In this document: piece after piece, positions 45,869 through 56,207 of the stretch
Layout of the letters: every line of letters starts with the position of its first letter
Numbering within the stretch: position 1 is the stretch's first letter
From: Nitrosomonas halophila
GTDB taxonomy: Bacteria; Pseudomonadota; Gammaproteobacteria; Burkholderiales; Nitrosomonadaceae
Assembly (NCBI RefSeq): GCF_900107165.1
Contig: NZ_FNOY01000012.1
Span: 1 to 64,000, forward strand
DNA: 64,000 bases
Direction: 5' to 3'
Translations under genes and position numbers: made by a program
The notes under the pieces: generated by a model
What the model was told of the DNA's origin: nothing
Databases searched by the model: none
The model's input: the letters and a program-made list of their open reading frames with translations, nothing else

Positions 45869-47146
45869 ATGGCCATATTCAGCATCCTGCACCACTCTCC
45901 GCTCAGCAAGAACCTGCAACGCCTGTTTCTGCTCAGGATCATTGCCGTCGTTGCCCAGACCATCATTTTTGGCTCGGTCTACAGCATTATCGAATTCGAT
46001 TTGCCCTGGCCGGAAATCATTCTGACGATCGTTGCGCTGGCCCTGCTCAACCTGCTGACATGGATCCGTCTGCGCTACCACTGGCCGGTCACGAACCTGG
46101 AGCTTTTTGTACAATTGTTAATCGATGTGGCCGCATTGACTGTGCTGCTCTATCTCAGTGGTGGTTCAACCAATCCATTTATCTCACTTTATCTGATTCC
46201 ACTCACCATCGCTGCGACAGTGCTGCCCTGGCACTACACCTGGAGCATGGCGGCCATCACCATTTCCTGCTACACCTTTCTGCTCTATGCATATATCCCG
46301 CTCCCGCACAATCATTCCGATGATCACAGCCGGCATATGTTTGAATTCAATCTGCATGTCTCCGGCATGTGGCTGACTTTTGTACTCAGTACACTGCTGA
46401 TCGCGTGGTTTGTGGTCAAAATGAGTGCATCGATTCGCGACCGGGACAAGGAGTTGGCAAGGTCACGTGAGCAGGCGCTACAAAACGAACAAATCCTTGC
46501 GCTGGGCACACTTGCCGCTGGCGCAGCCCATGAACTGGGTACGCCATTATCGACCATGGCCGTCATCACCAAGGAACTCGAGCAGGAATACCCTCAGGAT
46601 ACTGATTTTCAAAACAATGTCCGGATCCTGCGCGATCAGATTGCGCATTGCAAGCAGACCCTGACACAACTGCTGGCAAATACCGGCCAGGCACGTGCCG
46701 AAGAAGGCGATGGCCAGCCAGTGGATGCCTTTTTGAGTCACATTATCGGCAAATGGAAGTTGATTCGTCCTTCGGTGAAATTCACCTATCAATGCAAGGG
46801 CATGCAGCCAGCCCCCGCCATCATGAATACGAAACTGTTGAGCCAATCGATTCTAAATTTACTCAATAATGCTGCCGATGCCTCGACCAAACAGGTCGAT
46901 ATCACCAGCTACTGGGACCAGCATCTGCTGCACCTGGAAATACTCGATGATGGAGAAGGCTTGAACGCCGAAGCGATTCAACGGGCGGGGGAGGCATTTT
47001 TCACCAGCAAGGGGCCTGGCCAGGGTTTTGGCATTGGCTTGTTTCTCGCCAATACCAACATTGAACGCTTCGGCGGAAATGTGCGCTTATTCAATCGTCC
47101 AGAAGGGGGCGCCTGCACCCATGTTACCCTGCCGGTCTTGTCTTGA
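45869..47146 (+). CDS. regB: Redox-sensing histidine kinase RegB/PrrB
   Basis: The protein has 425 residues. Six membrane helices (about 20-185) carry the quinone-binding heptad GGSTNPF (98-104). H221 in AAHELGTPLST is the phosphorylated histidine. C261 in AHCKQTL lies exactly 40 residues later, the same spacing as H225/C265 in Rhodobacter RegB, whose Cys senses redox. The ATPase domain has NLLNNAADAS and GQGFGIGLFLA. An earlier in-frame ATG at 45788 lies next to element E and would add 27 residues without family support. Its partner RegA follows. Confidence 0.93.
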   Translation: MAIFSILHHSPLSKNLQRLFLLRIIAVVAQTIIFGSVYSIIEFDLPWPEIILTIVALALLNLLTWIRLRYHWPVTNLELFVQLLIDVAALTVLLYLSGGSTNPFISLYLIPLTIAATVLPWHYTWSMAAITISCYTFLLYAYIPLPHNHSDDHSRHMFEFNLHVSGMWLTFVLSTLLIAWFVVKMSASIRDRDKELARSREQALQNEQILALGTLAAGAAHELGTPLSTMAVITKELEQEYPQDTDFQNNVRILRDQIAHCKQTLTQLLANTGQARAEEGDGQPVDAFLSHIIGKWKLIRPSVKFTYQCKGMQPAPAIMNTKLLSQSILNLLNNAADASTKQVDITSYWDQHLLHLEILDDGEGLNAEAIQRAGEAFFTSKGPGQGFGIGLFLANTNIERFGGNVRLFNRPEGGACTHVTLPVLS

Positions 47147-47184
47147 AAAACTGAAATCATTGTAGCTAAAAAGGAGTGTCAACC

Positions 47185-47730
47185 ATGAATGATGCCATGG
47201 ATCGCCCAAACTTAATGATTGTAGATGATGATACAGTGTTTTGTGACGTGCTTGCCAAAGCCATGGGCAGACGAGGATTTGAAGTGGTCTGTGCCCATAC
47301 CATCCAGACCGCCCTGCAACAGGCAGAATTGCTGGCACCCGAATATGCCATTATCGACCTCAAGCTCGCCGATGAATCCGGCTTATCGCTGGTTGAGAAA
47401 ATCAAGGCGTTGGATCCAGGCACTCGCATCGTGGTACTGACGGGTTATGCCAGTATCGCTACGGCTGTTGAAGCCATCAAGCTGGGTGCGACGCATTACC
47501 TAGCCAAGCCCGTGGACGCAGACGAGATTATGGCCGCTTTCGAACGAACCAACGGCGACTCCGACACCCCCATCAATGCCCATCCGCTATCAGTCGAACG
47601 CCTTGAATGGGAATATATTCACCGCATACTCGCAGAAAACGACAACAATATTTCAGTCACTGCCAGGCTGCTGAATATGCACCGCCGGACTTTGCAACGA
47701 AAACTCTCCAAGAAACCCGTACAATTGTGA
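47185..47730 (+). CDS. regA: Redox response regulator RegA/PrrA
   Basis: The protein has 181 residues. The receiver domain has D58 (AIIDLKLADESGLSLV) and K in HYLAKPVD. The Fis-like helix-turn-helix at the C-terminus (WEYIHRILAENDNNISVTARLLNMHRRTLQRKL) is the conserved RegA DNA-binding unit. AAGGAG at 47171-47176 sets the ATG at 47185. The pair controls energy metabolism genes in response to respiratory redox state in other proteobacteria. Targets here are not known. Confidence 0.94.
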   Translation: MNDAMDRPNLMIVDDDTVFCDVLAKAMGRRGFEVVCAHTIQTALQQAELLAPEYAIIDLKLADESGLSLVEKIKALDPGTRIVVLTGYASIATAVEAIKLGATHYLAKPVDADEIMAAFERTNGDSDTPINAHPLSVERLEWEYIHRILAENDNNISVTARLLNMHRRTLQRKLSKKPVQL

Positions 47731-47839
47731 TTTGCTGCCATAGAATTGGCACTTGTCAGCAAATTCACAGATAGAGGTTGCCCTGTCCCGCAATCTGGTT
47801 TATGCTGTGCGGCCATATTGCCCTAAAGGCATTCCAAAC

Positions 47840-47930
47840 GGAGAAGTGACCGAGTGGTTGAAGGTGCACGCCTGGAAAGCGTGTGTACGGTAATACCGTA
47901 CCGCGGGTTCGAATCCCGCCTTCTCCGCCA
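47840..47930 (+). tRNA. tRNA-Ser (anticodon GGA)
   Basis: The gene is 91 nt with encoded CCA. The acceptor GGAGAAG pairs with CTTCTCC. The anticodon stem CACGC pairs with GCGTG around loop CTGGAAA, so the anticodon is GGA. The long variable arm (GTACGGTAATACCGTAC) is typical of a class II serine tRNA. The T arm is CGGG-TTCGAAT-CCCG. Confidence 0.97.
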
Positions 47931-48079
47931 GATTCAGGCACGTTTGCCAGCAACTCACCGATACACGCTGGCTGATTTTTCTGTACCGTAATTTATACTG
48001 AATTTCCGATCTGGCTCACGCTTATACGTTAGCCACGGGTATATACTCATAACTGTCAACGGTTCCAGGAAAGGAGAGG

Positions 48080-48433
48080 ATGAAAATGAGATACCTTGTG
48101 TTGATCTTGCTGTATTGGATAACCTCTTCTCATGGTTTGGCAGAATCCTTGTCTGGATTGCAGCAGCAGACCAGCTATGCCTATGAACAGATGAGGCAAA
48201 CCGAACTGGAAGCGAGCAAGGCCAGAAAGGAAGTTGCGGCAAAAGAGGAACGCTGGCGCTACTTTAAGCGCAAGCTGGCTGAAGCCGAGCAAGCACTGCA
48301 GACTGCCCAAAAGGCCGCTCTGGAAGCTGATGAAAACATGCTGGCGGCCAAAAAGAAATGGGACCAATATTCTGAAACGCTTTACCAAGAGTGGCACCGG
48401 CAAGGAAGCAGTCCCCAGGAAAGCCGCCCATAA
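48080..48433 (+). CDS. Small secreted coiled-coil protein of unknown function
   Basis: The protein has 117 residues. A signal peptide (YLVLILLYWITSSHGLA) is followed by a single long helical region (about 25-105) rich in Glu, Lys and Ala with heptad-like spacing (ELEASKARKEVAAKEERWRY, LAEAEQALQTAQKAALEADE). A strong AGGAAAGGAG before the ATG supports expression. It resembles DUF4398-like or outer-membrane-associated helical proteins only in general character. I do not recognise its family. Confidence 0.65.
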   Translation: MKMRYLVLILLYWITSSHGLAESLSGLQQQTSYAYEQMRQTELEASKARKEVAAKEERWRYFKRKLAEAEQALQTAQKAALEADENMLAAKKKWDQYSETLYQEWHRQGSSPQESRP

Positions 48434-48587
48434 TTGCTGCAGATAACCGAGAGCTGAACAGCCACAGCACCCAACGAATAGGTGCATGTGCATCGTCCAC
48501 GAAGCTGAAAATCGCGAAGCTGGGCCTTTCTGGTAACCGTAATTTAGCTTCGGCCGGATGGTGCGCAAGCGTACCCTACAATAAATA

Positions 48588-48828
48588 GAGCTTACTCAAA
48601 AAGTATTTCTTATGATCATTTGAAATTTAAAATTAACAACTAATTGTTTTATAAAGAATATTTTTCTAACAATCCGCGGTTTAATATGATTAATTGAGCA
48701 TGGGTGAGCTTGCGTTCAAATCAAGTGCAAGGGTTTTCGCATAGTTTGTTCAAAAACCTTGCACTTAAATATTGATTTATACAATATTTCAATTCAAAAA
48801 CAACCATTTATACTTTCTGAGTAAGCTC
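48588..48828. repeat. 241-bp AT-rich element with 19-bp terminal repeats and TA flanks
   Basis: The ends GAGCTTACTCAAAAAGTAT (48588-48606) and its inverted partner (48810-48828) agree at 18 of 19 bases. A TA dinucleotide stands on each side (48586-48587, 48829-48830), as expected for Tc1/mariner-IS630 type insertion. An inner pair AAGTGCAAGG / CCTTGCACTT forms a further hairpin. There is no coding capacity. It fills most of the 493-base gap between the coiled-coil gene and purA. Confidence 0.75.
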
Positions 48829-48926
48829 TAAATAGCTATAGCAACAAAAATTATAATCGATTCTGCATCCAGTATTCACACCCATTAGGGTGAAATTCAA
48901 TTATCCGCAATCCGCGCTGTCTATCA

Positions 48927-51427
<2,501 letters not shown>

Positions 51428-51505
51428 TTTTGATGTCGAATCGGGACGATTGTGCCCGGTCCGATTGTAGGAGTGATAAAGGTAAAACCACTTGAGAAGT
51501 GCCGA

Positions 51506-51691
51506 TTAATTGACCAGATAGAGAATAATCAAACCGACTAGCATGGCACTGAGGCCTATAAAGCGTATCTGGCTATCTTCCAGCTGCAAAAGTTTTTGAA
51601 AGGTCTCGCGCCAGGCTTTAGGCGATATGAACGGTAGAATACCCTCCAGCACGAGCATCAATGCAATGGCCATCAAAAAAGTATCCCACAT
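51506..51691 (-). CDS. DUF2065 small inner-membrane protein
   Basis: The protein has 61 residues with two membrane helices (about 4-20 and 43-60) around the conserved FISPKAWRETFQKLLQLEDSQIRFIGL stretch, the YjeT/DUF2065 pattern. The gene commonly sits between hflC and hisZ/purA, as here. The ATG at 51691 gives the family start MWDTFLMAIALML. A longer frame to 51721 is less likely. Function is unknown. Confidence 0.85.
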   Translation of the reverse strand: MWDTFLMAIALMLVLEGILPFISPKAWRETFQKLLQLEDSQIRFIGLSAMLVGLIILYLVN

Positions 51692-51971
51692 ATCAGTACA
51701 TCCTAAAATTAGAAAATCCATTCATTGATAGAGAAAACCAGCCTGCCATTCATTCGCACCTGTATTCAGTTGTTTTGAACACATAGGTCTTGGAAGCGCC
51801 TTGGCTTATGGCTTATCACCAGGCGCATGTATGGCCTTATGGATACCGCATCCAGCCAGCTCGGTTATCACAATCTGATAGAATTTCCTGTTGTCTTTTG
51901 TTTCGGGTTGAGCGAACCTGGTACAACCGCCATTTTCTGGAATTGCAATACGGAAATAATGCAGAAATCAT
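51692..51971. other. Spacer between the DUF2065 gene and element C
   Basis: These 280 bases have no recognised gene. A plus-strand open frame (about 51790-51975) has no recognisable product, and its stop codon is made by the CTAG of element C. It may be chance or a fragment of something cut by the insertion. Promoter signals for the leftward DUF2065-hisZ-purA genes should lie here, but none stood out. Confidence 0.35.
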
Positions 51972-52137
51972 CTAGGAGGCTGTCCGAGAATAGCTGATCT
52001 ACTGCGGACGAACCTGCCAGGCTGGATTTTTCGATCCTTTTCGTTGAATAGAACCACTATTCGCCTCAAATGATCGAAAAATCCCGCTCAGCCAGCTTCG
52101 CCCTCGCTACGATCGCTATTCTCGGACAGCCTCCTAG
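51972..52137 (+). repeat. MITE-like palindromic element, family 1, copy C
   Basis: The element is about 166 bp bounded by CTAG. The ends CTAGGAGGCTGTCCGAGAAT and ATTCTCGGACAGCCTCCTAG are perfect inverted repeats, and an inner near-palindrome centres on TTCGATCC / TGATCGAA. It is the best-preserved copy of the family. It lies between hflC and the DUF2065 gene, within what is otherwise a conserved leftward gene cluster. Confidence 0.87.
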
Positions 52138-52202
52138 GAAACCCGCAAACGCTTGTTATCGTACCGCTGAGGCCATCCAGGAATTTATATTTGCAAGCGT
52201 CC

Positions 52203-52242
52203 GAAATTGACCGCCATGTTTAGAATCTAGCGGCCAATTTCC
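52203..52242 (-). terminator. Possible stem-loop downstream of hflC
   Basis: GAAATTGACCGC and GCGGCCAATTTC form an imperfect 12-bp stem with a 15-base loop, about 35 bases after the hflC stop on the minus strand. No T-run follows, so its role as a terminator is uncertain. Confidence 0.35.
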
Positions 52243-52276
52243 AATCGAGCTATTTTTTACTTGAAAATTCAAAAGC

Positions 52277-53155
52277 CTACTTTTTATACTCTCCCGGACC
52301 CTTCAGATATTTGAAGAAATCCGATTTAGGCTCCAGCACCAGCATATCGCCTTTTTCACTGAACGACTGCTTGTATGCTTCCAGGCTTCTGTAGAACTCG
52401 TAGAATTTTGCATCTTTCTGGAAAGCCTCGGCGTAGATTGCGGTTGCCTGGCCATCCCCCTCACCCATGATTTTCTGGGCTTCGCGGTAAGCTTCAGCCA
52501 ATATGACTTCACGCTGGCGATCGGCATCAGCACGAATCTTTTCAGCCTCGGCAGCACCGGTCGAACGCAATTCATTGGCGACCCGTTTACGTTCGGCCTC
52601 CATTCTGCGATAGACAGATTCACTCACTTCCTGGGGCAGATCAACCCGTTTCAGCCGCACGTCAACCACTTCGACGCCAATTTTACGAGCATCCGCATTC
52701 GCTTTTTGGCGCATGATTTCCATGATCAGGTCGCGCTCACCGGATACCACTTCATGCACGGTCCGGTTACCGAACTCATCCCGCATGCTCGAGTTGATCG
52801 TTTGTGAAAGACGCGTTTGTGCCAGGGCTTCGTCTCCATTCACCGCAACATAGTATTGCTTCACATCGACAATACGCCACTTGACAAACAAATCGACGAT
52901 AACGTTCTTTTTCTCGGAAGTAATGAAACGCTGCGGTTCATCCGCATCCAGCGTCAGGATACGTGAATCAAAGAAGCGTACATTTTGTGCAACCGGTATT
53001 TTGAAATACAGTCCGGGTTCTGTCTTGACATCGATGACTTCCCCCAGTTGGAACACCACGGCCTGTTCACGTTCATCAACGATGTATATAGCCGCACTGC
53101 CAACCACCAGCAACACTAACAGAATACCAGTAAATATCGAAGAAATAGCTTTCAT
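52277..53155 (-). CDS. hflC: FtsH protease modulator HflC
   Basis: A band-7/SPFH protein of 292 residues with an N-terminal membrane anchor (about 6-27) and a large periplasmic domain. Typical words are YIVDEREQAVVFQLGEVI, DVRLKRVDLPQEVSESVYRRMEAERKRVANELRS and ADRQREVILAEAYREAQ. With HflK it forms a large cage around FtsH in the inner membrane. It follows hflK by one base. Confidence 0.95.
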   Translation of the reverse strand: MKAISSIFTGILLVLLVVGSAAIYIVDEREQAVVFQLGEVIDVKTEPGLYFKIPVAQNVRFFDSRILTLDADEPQRFITSEKKNVIVDLFVKWRIVDVKQYYVAVNGDEALAQTRLSQTINSSMRDEFGNRTVHEVVSGERDLIMEIMRQKANADARKIGVEVVDVRLKRVDLPQEVSESVYRRMEAERKRVANELRSTGAAEAEKIRADADRQREVILAEAYREAQKIMGEGDGQATAIYAEAFQKDAKFYEFYRSLEAYKQSFSEKGDMLVLEPKSDFFKYLKGPGEYKK

Positions 53156-53156
53156 A

Positions 53157-54341
53157 TTATCTTATCTCCCGCTCACGGCTACGAAACGATTCACGCGAAC
53201 GTAAGCTCGCATCTGTTGAATAATCCTGAACCTGTGGCAGCGGCTTCATATTGGTAGTCGGTTTGGACTTGCCCGGCTCTGCTTGAATCAGTTTGTCCAG
53301 CGGCAGATAGAGCAGATTGTTTCCGCCTTCCTGATCGATCAGGATCTTGCTGGTATTGGATAGGACTTGCTGCACGGTATCGATATACATACGATCCCGG
53401 GTTACGCCAGGCGCTTTGGCATATTCGACCAGCACCTGATCAAATCTGCTCGCATCACCTTCCGCACTCGCAATCACACGCTGCTTGTAACCTTGGGACT
53501 CTTCCAACAGGCGCGAAGCACTACCTCTGGCACGCGGAATGACATCGTTTGCGTAGGCCTGGCCTTCGTTTCTTTGCCGCTCCCTGTCCTGTCCAGCTTT
53601 AACCGCATCGTCAAAAGCAGCTTGCACCTGCTCAGGCGGCTGCGCATTCTGCATGGTCACCCGGTTAATCAGGATGCCAATCTGATAACGATCCAGTATT
53701 TCCTGCATCAACTCAGTCGTTCTGGCCGCAACTTGCTCACGCCCCTCATACAGCACAAAGTCCATTTTACTTTTACCGATGACCTGGCGAATTGCAGTTT
53801 CTGCCACTTGCAAAACTGCAGCCTCGGGATCACGATTGGTAAACAGAAAATCTTCGGGGTTACGCAGGATGTATTGCGCGGCGAATTGGATATCGACGAT
53901 ATTTTCATCATCGGTCAACATCAACGATTCTTTCAAAACCTTGTTGCGCACATTAGTGCGGTAGCCTATTTCAACCGTGCGCACGCGACTGATATTGACC
54001 GTCTCGACCTTCTCTACTGGATACGGCATGTGCCAACGCAAACCAGGCAAAGTCGTGTCCACGTGCTTACCAAAACGCAGCACGACGCCTCGCTGACCTT
54101 CATCGACTATGTAGAACCCACTGCCTACCCAGGCGGCCAGCAACAAAACGAGGATGATAATGATGCCGCCACTGCCATGCTTGTCGTGACCACCACCAGC
54201 TCCGCCCTCATCGCCACCGTCTCCGCCCTTGCGGCCGAAAATTTCGTTAATCTTTTGGTTGAAGGTGCGCATAATCTCTTCAAGATCAGGAGGGCCGGCA
54301 TTACCCCTCCTTTTCCCCCACTGTGGATCATTTAAACCCAT
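53157..54341 (-). CDS. hflK: FtsH protease modulator HflK
   Basis: The protein has 394 residues. A Gly-rich cytoplasmic N-terminus (KGGDGGDEGGAGGGHDKHGSGG) precedes one membrane helix (about 58-78) and the SPFH domain with YIVDEGQRGVVLRFGKHV and RDRMYIDTVQQVLSNTSKILID. It partners HflC. It lies six bases downstream of hflX. Confidence 0.95.
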   Translation of the reverse strand: MGLNDPQWGKRRGNAGPPDLEEIMRTFNQKINEIFGRKGGDGGDEGGAGGGHDKHGSGGIIIILVLLLAAWVGSGFYIVDEGQRGVVLRFGKHVDTTLPGLRWHMPYPVEKVETVNISRVRTVEIGYRTNVRNKVLKESLMLTDDENIVDIQFAAQYILRNPEDFLFTNRDPEAAVLQVAETAIRQVIGKSKMDFVLYEGREQVAARTTELMQEILDRYQIGILINRVTMQNAQPPEQVQAAFDDAVKAGQDRERQRNEGQAYANDVIPRARGSASRLLEESQGYKQRVIASAEGDASRFDQVLVEYAKAPGVTRDRMYIDTVQQVLSNTSKILIDQEGGNNLLYLPLDKLIQAEPGKSKPTTNMKPLPQVQDYSTDASLRSRESFRSREREIR

Positions 54342-54347
54342 AATGAT

Positions 54348-55547
54348 TTAATCCTTTCTTTTATTGAAAAAAGTAGTACGGGCATCATCATCTGCCTGTA
54401 TAGGCGATGCGAGATGCGCCTGCGGCCCGGTTTGATTCTGTTTGAATGCTTCTGCCAGCGCGGTATACAGATAATCCAAACCCTCTCCCGTTTTCGCGCT
54501 CAGACGAATGGTTTTGATTCTACCATACTCATCACGCATGTAATTCGCTGTAGATTTCGATTCGATCCGGTCAATTTTGTTCAAAATTAAAATCTGCGGG
54601 ATCATCCCCGCACCAATTTCCCGCAACAATTTGTTAACCTCATCAATATGTTGGTCCCGATCAGAGCTCGATGCATCGACTACATGCAGAAGCAAATCGG
54701 CCTGCCTGGTTTCCTCAAGTGTCGCACGGAACGCAGCCACCAAGGTATGAGGCAGCGCGTGTATAAAGCCGACGGTATCGGAAATCACGATAGAGCCGTG
54801 GCCGGGGATGAACAGCTTGCGAGTGGTCGTATCCAGGGTGGCGAACAGCTGATCGGCAGCATAGGCGTCGGCCCTAACCAGCCGATTGAATAAGGTCGAC
54901 TTGCCCGCATTAGTATAACCCACAATGGAAACAGTCATAACTTCAGACCGTTTTCTTGAGCGACGTTGCACTTCTCGTTGCCGTTTAACAGCAACCAGTT
55001 TCTCCTTGAGCAGTTTCACCCGTTTAGCGAGCAACCGCCGGTCCGTCTCTAATTGGGTTTCACCTGGCCCACGCAAACCGATCCCGCCTTTCTGACGTTC
55101 CAAATGGGTCCACCCCCTCACCAGTCGAGTGGAAAGATATTCCAGTTGCGCCAGCTCAACCTGCAGCTTCCCTTCATGACTTCGAGCGCGTTGGGCAAAA
55201 ATATCCAGGATCAGGCTGGTTCGGTCTATTACCCGGCAAGCCAGCCATGTGGCTAAATTTCTTTGCTGAATGGGAGAAAGTTCATGGTTGAAAATCACCA
55301 TCTCCGCGTGTGTCTGTGCCAGCACCTGGCGAATTTCTTCCAGTTTACCCTTACCGACAAAAGTAGCAGGATCGGGCGTTTTTCGTTTGCCTTCGACAAT
55401 CGCCACCACCGACAGTTGATCGCTGGCGGCCAATTGGCAGAGCTCATCCAGACTTGCCTGATCCCGCTTGCCAAAATCGACATTGACCAAAATGGCAGTA
55501 TTCGCCGAATCGTTCAGCTTTGCTTCCGCGCCGGAATCATGAGTCAT
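54348..55547 (-). CDS. hflX: Ribosome-associated GTPase HflX
   Basis: The protein has 399 residues. The N-terminal HflX domain has [14 protein letters not shown] and [14 protein letters not shown] coiled linker follows ([34 protein letters not shown]), then the G domain with [20 protein letters not shown] and NKID. It splits stalled or hibernating ribosomes. I choose the ATG at 55547, which overlaps the hfq stop by 11 bases. A TTG at 55568 would add seven residues. Confidence 0.94.
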   Translation of the reverse strand: MTHDSGAEAKLNDSANTAILVNVDFGKRDQASLDELCQLAASDQLSVVAIVEGKRKTPDPATFVGKGKLEEIRQVLAQTHAEMVIFNHELSPIQQRNLATWLACRVIDRTSLILDIFAQRARSHEGKLQVELAQLEYLSTRLVRGWTHLERQKGGIGLRGPGETQLETDRRLLAKRVKLLKEKLVAVKRQREVQRRSRKRSEVMTVSIVGYTNAGKSTLFNRLVRADAYAADQLFATLDTTTRKLFIPGHGSIVISDTVGFIHALPHTLVAAFRATLEETRQADLLLHVVDASSSDRDQHIDEVNKLLREIGAGMIPQILILNKIDRIESKSTANYMRDEYGRIKTIRLSAKTGEGLDYLYTALAEAFKQNQTGPQAHLASPIQADDDARTTFFNKRKD

Positions 55548-55791
55548 TTTGGTCAGTTGGCGTCTCAACCGGAATTGGCATTGTAACGGCCTTGGCTGGG
55601 ACTACGGTGGAAATCGCGTGCTTGTAAACCATCTGTGTGACCGAGTTCCGCAGCAGCACAACATACTGGTCGAACGAATCGATATGCCCCTGCAGCTTAA
55701 TGCCATTGACCAGATAGATGGAAACCGGCACACGCTCCTTTCGCAGGACATTTAGAAATGGATCCTGAAGCAACTGTCCTTTAACACTCAT
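55537..55791 (-). CDS. hfq: RNA chaperone Hfq
   Basis: The protein has 84 residues. The Sm1 motif ([41 protein letters not shown]) and the Sm2 motif with YKHAIST are intact. The C-tail is short, as in betaproteobacteria. A strong AGGGGGG precedes the ATG. It heads the hfq-hflX-hflK-hflC unit. It matches small RNAs to messengers. Confidence 0.97.
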   Translation of the reverse strand: MSVKGQLLQDPFLNVLRKERVPVSIYLVNGIKLQGHIDSFDQYVVLLRNSVTQMVYKHAISTVVPAKAVTMPIPVETPTDQNDS

Positions 55792-56207
55792 GTCAACCCC
55801 CCTGATTAAATTTATAGTTGTTTGAAGTCAAAACCTACGGGTATGATTTGCAGATCAATACATCTCATCCGACAAAACTCACCCTTTTGCATTACGAGTC
55901 ACTTTGTAACATGAAGTTAATGAAAAGAAGCAAAATAACGCTTGCCTTCATCGTACAAAATCCCGTACCAAAGTATATGATGCGAAAGACCATAAGTCTA
56001 ACACGGGAAATAATGCCATTAATGTACGTGTTTACGCTTATTTTCGAGTTGCGGTACGATGTGCAAAACCGCACTTGACCCTTGGCTTGCAGCCGTGCAG
56101 TTCTGCATCCCTCAAGGGAATGCCGGGATTTTCGGCTTGGTGACTGACGCAAAAAATATCAAAGACACACTAACAACATGGTTTTAATGACCTGCCGTCA
56201 TGATGCA
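55792..56207. other. Intergenic region between hfq and phoR
   Basis: These 416 bases separate the hfq start from the phoR stop, both leftward. The hfq ribosome site (CCCCCCT on the plus strand near 55797) lies at the left end. Open frames here (for example 55818-56078 plus) have no recognisable product. I found no convincing promoter pair, repeat or RNA gene. Confidence 0.4.

Noticed and set aside
47840-47930. tRNA-Ser as the attachment site of an integrated island
   Set aside because: No second copy of the tRNA 3' end was seen downstream and no integrase is present.
53367-54335. 322-codon plus-strand open frame
   Set aside because: It lies entirely opposite hflK, which has unmistakable family motifs; the antisense product resembles nothing.
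55818-56078. 86-codon plus-strand open frame in the hfq-phoR gap
   Set aside because: No ribosome site, no recognisable domain, and AT-rich chance composition.
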